Part shown: positions 60,600 to 64,000 of the stretch, in pieces
Layout: each line of letters begins with the position of its first letter
How positions within the stretch are numbered: the first letter of the stretch is position 1
NCBI RefSeq assembly: GCF_016887965.1
Contig: NZ_JAFDVD010000015.1
Coordinates: forward strand, 143,077-207,076
Length of the DNA stretch: 64,000 bases
Reading direction: 5' to 3'
From: Phycicoccus sonneratiae
Lineage (GTDB): Bacteria > Actinomycetota > Actinomycetes > Actinomycetales > Dermatophilaceae
Translations under genes and position numbers: made by a program
The notes under the pieces: generated by a model
What the model was told of the DNA's origin: nothing
Database searches by the model: none
The model's input: the letters and a program-made list of their open reading frames with translations, nothing else

Positions 60600-62720
60600 A
60601 TGGACACCGCCACCCTGCCCACGACCTCCCGCGACGAGGCCCCCGCGCCGCCGGCGAGCGCCGGTCCCCCGCCCCGGCCCCGTGGCGGCGCGCGCGGCCG
60701 GCAGCGGCTGACCCGCCTCGTCCGCGGACCCGAGGAGGACCCGCGCTGGGCCCGCCCGGCCCTGCTCGCGCTGCTCGTCGTCACCGCCGGGGCCTACCTG
60801 TGGAACCTCACGGCCAGCGGCTGGGCGAACAGCTTCTACTCGGCGGCGGTCCAGGCGGGCAGCACGTCGTGGAAGGCCCTCCTCTTCGGCAGCTTCGACG
60901 GCGGCAACGCCATCACCGTCGACAAGCCGCCGGCCTCGCTCTGGGTGATGGCCCTCTCGGTGCGCCTCCTCGGCCTCAGCTCCTTCGCGATGCTCCTGCC
61001 GCAGGTGCTCATGGGCGTCGGGACGGTGGCCGCCGTGCACGCGTCGGTGCGTCGGTGGTTCGGCCACGGCGGAGCCCTCCTCGCCGGCGCCGCGATGGCC
61101 CTGACCCCGGTCGCCGTCCTGATGTTCCGCTTCAACAACCCCGACGCCCTCCTCACCCTCCTCATGGCCCTCGCGGTCTGGGCGACCCTGCGCTCGCTCG
61201 AGTCCGGCTCGTACCGGTGGATCGCCCTCGCCGGCGCGTTCACGGGCCTCGGGTTCCTCACGAAGACCCTCCAGGTCCTGCTCGTCGTCCCGGCCGTGGC
61301 CCTCGTGTGGCTGTTCTGCGCCGACACCCCGGTCCGCCGGCGGGTCGTCGGCGGGCTCCTGTCGGTCGGCGCGTTCCTCGTCTCGGCCGGCTGGTGGGTG
61401 GCGGTCGTCGAGCTCGTGCCCGCCTCGATGCGTCCGTACATCGGTGGCAGCCAGACGAACTCGTTCCTCGAGCTGACCTTCGGCTACAACGGCCTCGGCC
61501 GCCTCGACGGGTCCGAGGTCGGCCGGGTCGGCGGCGGTGGAGGCGGGGGCGGCGGTGGCTTCTCGAACGGCACCGGCCTGACCCGGATGTTCGACTCCTC
61601 GGTCGGGGGCCAGATCTCGTGGCTCATCCCGGCGGCGCTCGTCCTCCTCGTCGGCGGCCTGCTGCTGCGCGGCCGGGCTCCTCGCACCGACCGCCGGCGG
61701 GCGGCCTACCTCGTCATGGGGCTCTGGCTCGTGACGACCGCCCTCGTCTTCTCGCTGATGCAGGGCATCTTCCACGAGTACTACACCGTCGCCCTCGCCC
61801 CGCCGATCGCCGCCCTCGTCGGGATGGGCGCGGCCGAGGCCTGGCAGCGACGGCACGAGGCGCTCGGCGCCCTGACCCTCGCCGCCGGGACCGCTGCGGG
61901 GTCGGTGTGGGCCTTCGTCCTGCTCTCCCGCACGACGGCGTACGGCGGGTGGCTGCGCTTCGGCGTCCTCGCCCTCGGGCTCGCGGCGACGCTGCTGTTC
62001 CTCGTCGTCGGCCGGCTGCACCGCCGGGCCCTCGTCGTCGTGGCGGGCATGGCGGTCGTCGCCGGGCTCGCGGGCCCGACGGCCTACGCGGCGACGACGC
62101 TCTCGACCGGCCACAGCGGGTCCATCGTCACCGCCGGCCCGTCGACCGGTGGACCGGGGGGCGGCGGCGGGATGCCCGGCGGCGGCCCCGGCGGCACCCC
62201 GCCCGGTGGCACGGCGGCGACCAACCCCAACGGCGGCACGACGCCCTTCGGCGGCGGCACGGCCCAGGGTGGCACGACCGGGGGCACCACGCCGGGTGGC
62301 GCGACCGGTGGGGCCGGCGGGCCCGGCGGACGGGGCGGGATGGGCGGCCTGCTCGACGCCACGACACCGGACGCCGACGTGGTCGCCGCCCTGACCGCCG
62401 ACGCCGACCAGTACACGTGGGTGGCGGCCGCGGTCGGGTCGCAGAACGCCGCCGGGCTCCAGCTCGGCACCGGGTACCCGGTGATGGCGATCGGCGGCTT
62501 CAACGGCTCCGACCCGTCGCCGACCCTCGCCCAGTTCCAGCAGGACGTGGCCGACGGCCGCATCCACTGGTTCGCCGCCGGTGGTGGCTTCCGCGGGCAG
62601 CAAGGTGGCTCGGACGTCGCGGACCAGATCAACACGTGGGTGTCGGAGAACTTCACCGCCGTGACGATCGGCGGGTCGACGTTCTACGACCTCACGCAGC
62701 CGACGGCGGCCGGGCAGTGA
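60600..62720 (+). CDS. GT39/ArnT-like membrane glycosyltransferase with Gly-rich insert
   Basis: A 706-residue polytopic GT-C enzyme of the mannosyltransferase/ArnT type: first helix about 53-69, then LTASGWANSFYSAAVQAGST and FDGGNAITVDKPPASLWVMA with the catalytic Asp of the first loop (here DKPP), about 10-12 further helices, and a C-terminal extracytoplasmic domain (about 500-706). Two odd parts: a run of ten Gly at about 304-313, and a Gly/Thr/Pro-rich linker at about 518-580. Lipid-phosphate sugar donors are the family norm. GtrA follows with overlap; a PhoP-like box precedes it. Confidence 0.88.
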   Translation: MDTATLPTTSRDEAPAPPASAGPPPRPRGGARGRQRLTRLVRGPEEDPRWARPALLALLVVTAGAYLWNLTASGWANSFYSAAVQAGSTSWKALLFGSFDGGNAITVDKPPASLWVMALSVRLLGLSSFAMLLPQVLMGVGTVAAVHASVRRWFGHGGALLAGAAMALTPVAVLMFRFNNPDALLTLLMALAVWATLRSLESGSYRWIALAGAFTGLGFLTKTLQVLLVVPAVALVWLFCADTPVRRRVVGGLLSVGAFLVSAGWWVAVVELVPASMRPYIGGSQTNSFLELTFGYNGLGRLDGSEVGRVGGGGGGGGGGFSNGTGLTRMFDSSVGGQISWLIPAALVLLVGGLLLRGRAPRTDRRRAAYLVMGLWLVTTALVFSLMQGIFHEYYTVALAPPIAALVGMGAAEAWQRRHEALGALTLAAGTAAGSVWAFVLLSRTTAYGGWLRFGVLALGLAATLLFLVVGRLHRRALVVVAGMAVVAGLAGPTAYAATTLSTGHSGSIVTAGPSTGGPGGGGGMPGGGPGGTPPGGTAATNPNGGTTPFGGGTAQGGTTGGTTPGGATGGAGGPGGRGGMGGLLDATTPDADVVAALTADADQYTWVAAAVGSQNAAGLQLGTGYPVMAIGGFNGSDPSPTLAQFQQDVADGRIHWFAAGGGFRGQQGGSDVADQINTWVSENFTAVTIGGSTFYDLTQPTAAGQ

Positions 62721-63412
62721 CCAGCCTCGTGACGCGCCCGGTGGCCGACGCTGCCCGAGGTGCCCGCCCGGCCGTCACCCGCGAGCTCGCCGTCTTCGCG
62801 GTCGTCGGGCTGGCCAGCACGGGCGTGCATCTCGGCGGGTTCGTCGTCCTGCGCCACCTCCTCGACTCGGCGCAGGTCGCCAACACGGTAGCCCTGCTCG
62901 TCGCGGCGGTCGCGAACACCTGGGCCAACCGGCGCTGGACCTTCGGCATCCGCGGACGCGACGGCGCGGCCCGACACCAGGTGCAGGGCCTGCTCGTGTT
63001 CGCCCTGACCCTGGGGATGACCTCGGGAGGGCTGGCGCTGCTCGGGGTCCTCGCCCCCGGGGCGCCGACGTGGGTCGAGACCGGGGTGGTCGCCGCGACG
63101 ACGGCCGCCGCGACCGCCGTCAAGTACCTCGCGATGCGCTGGTGGGTCTTCGCGCCGGCTCAGAGCTCGAGGAGGACGAAGGAGCCGGCCGAGTCCTCGA
63201 AGTGGACCACGCCCGTCCAGTCGTCACCGTCGACCGTGCCGGTGCAGACGACGACGGTCGAGCGGGCCACCGACGGGGTGTCGGGGCAGTCGATGTCGTC
63301 GACGACCCACCCGAAGTCGCGCTCCGCTCCGTCGACGACCCACTCGAGGCGGTCACCCGACAGGGCGGATCCGGCGGGGAGGGCGGTCACCTGGCCGCGC
63401 ACCGACTCGTAG
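62717..63412 (+). CDS. GtrA-like lipid-linked sugar flippase, C-terminus reading into the next gene
   Basis: A GtrA-family protein: VTRELAVFAVVGLASTGVHL, LHHL-like RHLLDSAQVANTVALLVAAV, ANTWANRRWTFGIRGRDGAA, then helices to KYLAMRWWVFAP at about residue 149. GtrA proteins help move polyprenyl-phosphate-linked sugars across the membrane for the GT39 partner. The GTG overlaps the GT39 stop (GTGA). After residue 149 the frame stays open to 63412, giving 80 low-complexity residues antisense to the convergent gene. A true stop may have been lost, or the tail is real. Confidence 0.75.
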   Translation: MTSLVTRPVADAARGARPAVTRELAVFAVVGLASTGVHLGGFVVLRHLLDSAQVANTVALLVAAVANTWANRRWTFGIRGRDGAARHQVQGLLVFALTLGMTSGGLALLGVLAPGAPTWVETGVVAATTAAATAVKYLAMRWWVFAPAQSSRRTKEPAESSKWTTPVQSSPSTVPVQTTTVERATDGVSGQSMSSTTHPKSRSAPSTTHSRRSPDRADPAGRAVTWPRTDS

Positions 63413-63666
63413 TAGGCGTCGTCGGCACCGGAGAACGCCCCGTTGCCCGCGAGGACGACCGCGACGACCGACAGCAGCACGGAGATGCCGGCGGCCACCG
63501 CCGCCCCGATGGCCCAGCCGAGGGCGGTCGACGCCTTGGCCCGGGCTTGCTCGGCGCCGGCCGGCGTCGCGAGCGGCAGCGGGGCCAGGTACGACGCGTC
63601 CGGCACGGCCGTCGGTGTGGAGACGGCGGTCGGCGAGGGCGGCTGCGGGAACGGCGGGGTCGTCAC
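63160..63666 (-). CDS. Single-pass membrane protein of unknown function
   Basis: A 168-residue protein: Pro/Thr-rich start, one transmembrane helix (about 45-72, ALGWAIGAAVAAGISVLLSV), and a small outside domain with YYESVRGQVTALPAGSALSG, CPDTPSVARSTVVVCTGTVD (a possible disulfide) and WTGVVHFEDSAGSFVLLEL. No family recognised. The GTG at 63666 is the best start. Its 3' 253 bp overlap the tail of the convergent GtrA frame. Confidence 0.7.
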   Translation of the reverse strand: MTTPPFPQPPSPTAVSTPTAVPDASYLAPLPLATPAGAEQARAKASTALGWAIGAAVAAGISVLLSVVAVVLAGNGAFSGADDAYYESVRGQVTALPAGSALSGDRLEWVVDGAERDFGWVVDDIDCPDTPSVARSTVVVCTGTVDGDDWTGVVHFEDSAGSFVLLEL

Positions 63667-63807
63667 GGCCGGAAGTGTGCCAGCGCCCCGGGGGTCGCGT
63701 CCGGCGAACACCCTCGGCCGAACGGACCGCCTCGGGCGGCCCCTCCGGTCTCGGGAGGTGGGTGCTTTTGCCCGCCGCTGCGCCGCCGGATACCCTGTGC
63801 AGGCGTT

Positions 63808-63900
63808 GGAGGCGTCGCCTAGTCCGGTCTATGGCGCCGCACTGCTAATGCGGTTTGGGTCTCAAGCCCATCGAGGGTTCAAATCCCTCCGCCTCCGCCA
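63808..63900 (+). tRNA. tRNA-Ser (anticodon GCT)
   Basis: A 93-nt type II tRNA with encoded CCA: acceptor GGAGGCG (63808-63814) pairs with CGCCTCC (63890-63896), anticodon loop ACTGCTAAT gives GCT (reads AGC/AGU), a long variable arm as in Ser tRNAs, T-arm GAGGGTTCAAATCCCTC, discriminator G, CCA 63898-63900. A -10-like TACCCT (63791-63796) is 12 nt upstream. Confidence 0.95.
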
Positions 63901-63902
63901 AC

Positions 63903-63943
63903 GGAAAGTCCCCCGGGAAGCTTGCGCCCCCGGGGGACTTTCC
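63903..63943 (+). terminator. Strong hairpin after tRNA-Ser
   Basis: Perfect 15-bp arms (63903-63917 and 63929-63943) around an 11-nt loop start 3 nt after the CCA. An inverted copy of the tRNA 3' end (63946-63956 complements 63890-63900) extends the symmetry. The last bases to 64000 show no further gene. Confidence 0.85.
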
Positions 63944-64000
63944 ATTGGCGGAGGCGGGTGGATGCCGGGAGGGCGAGGGCGTCGGCGAGGGACGAGCCGA

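Noticed and set aside
1..64000. Defence systems, prophage genes, transposases or integrases
   Set aside because: None was recognised on either strand. The XRE and MmyB-type regulators are explained by their neighbours.

Overview
The window is high-GC, gene-dense DNA in which GTG starts and ATGA or GTGA overlaps are common. Mycothiol genes (mshA, mshD), GlnR, an HbhA-like protein with its XRE neighbour, GTP-dependent PEPCK and many TAnnnT hexamers placed 6-7 nt before start codons all point to an actinobacterium. The gene set would suit Intrasporangiaceae or a relative (Knoellia, Phycicoccus, Janibacter type). That placement is inferred from gene content, not from a marker gene.

1-13.9 kb is conserved core. 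It holds mshA (cut by the left edge), a methyltransferase, DUF2516, dtd, an asparaginase, hbhA and its regulator, DUF4395, a beta-keto acid cleavage enzyme, ygfZ/fur, an LCP cell-wall ligase, nitrobindin and DsrE (two divergent genes only 12 bp apart), a MoaD-like protein, glnR and mshD. mshD carries an in-frame repetitive insertion. 13.9-22.8 kb is a phosphate block: a secreted Ycf48-like protein, ppk, mutT1, a PHO box and pstSCAB. It ends in a suspicious run of pure C and G.

22.8-39.6 kb is mixed: a lipoprotein sugar dehydrogenase, an alkyltransferase-like protein, an aminotransferase, a FluC pair, a secreted subtilase with His-rich tracts, an ArsR/SRPBCC pair, the folP2-gpgS-DoxX operon, a secreted C39-like protease, an acyl-ACP desaturase and a CDF transporter. 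39.6-53.8 kb looks accessory and ends at tRNA-Arg. It holds three SDR genes, FAD, zinc and flavin oxidoreductases, a PGM1-type ATP-grasp ligase, and a tightly coupled three-gene operon. That operon encodes an acyl-CoA dehydrogenase-like protein, a PIG-L deacetylase fused to a NodS-like methyltransferase, and a GT2 glycosyltransferase. It is the best candidate here for an undescribed pathway, because its logic resembles Nod-factor tailoring.

54-64 kb contains a MarR/SnoaL pair with its operator, pckG behind a perfect CRP/GlxR-type site, and a two-component system resembling M. tuberculosis PhoPR. An Asp/His-rich membrane protein is divergent from it, and a GT39-GtrA operon lies downstream. Tandem 11-nt CACAGG boxes sit upstream of both transcription units, which suggests one small regulon. 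The window ends with tRNA-Ser(GCT) followed by an unusually large hairpin.
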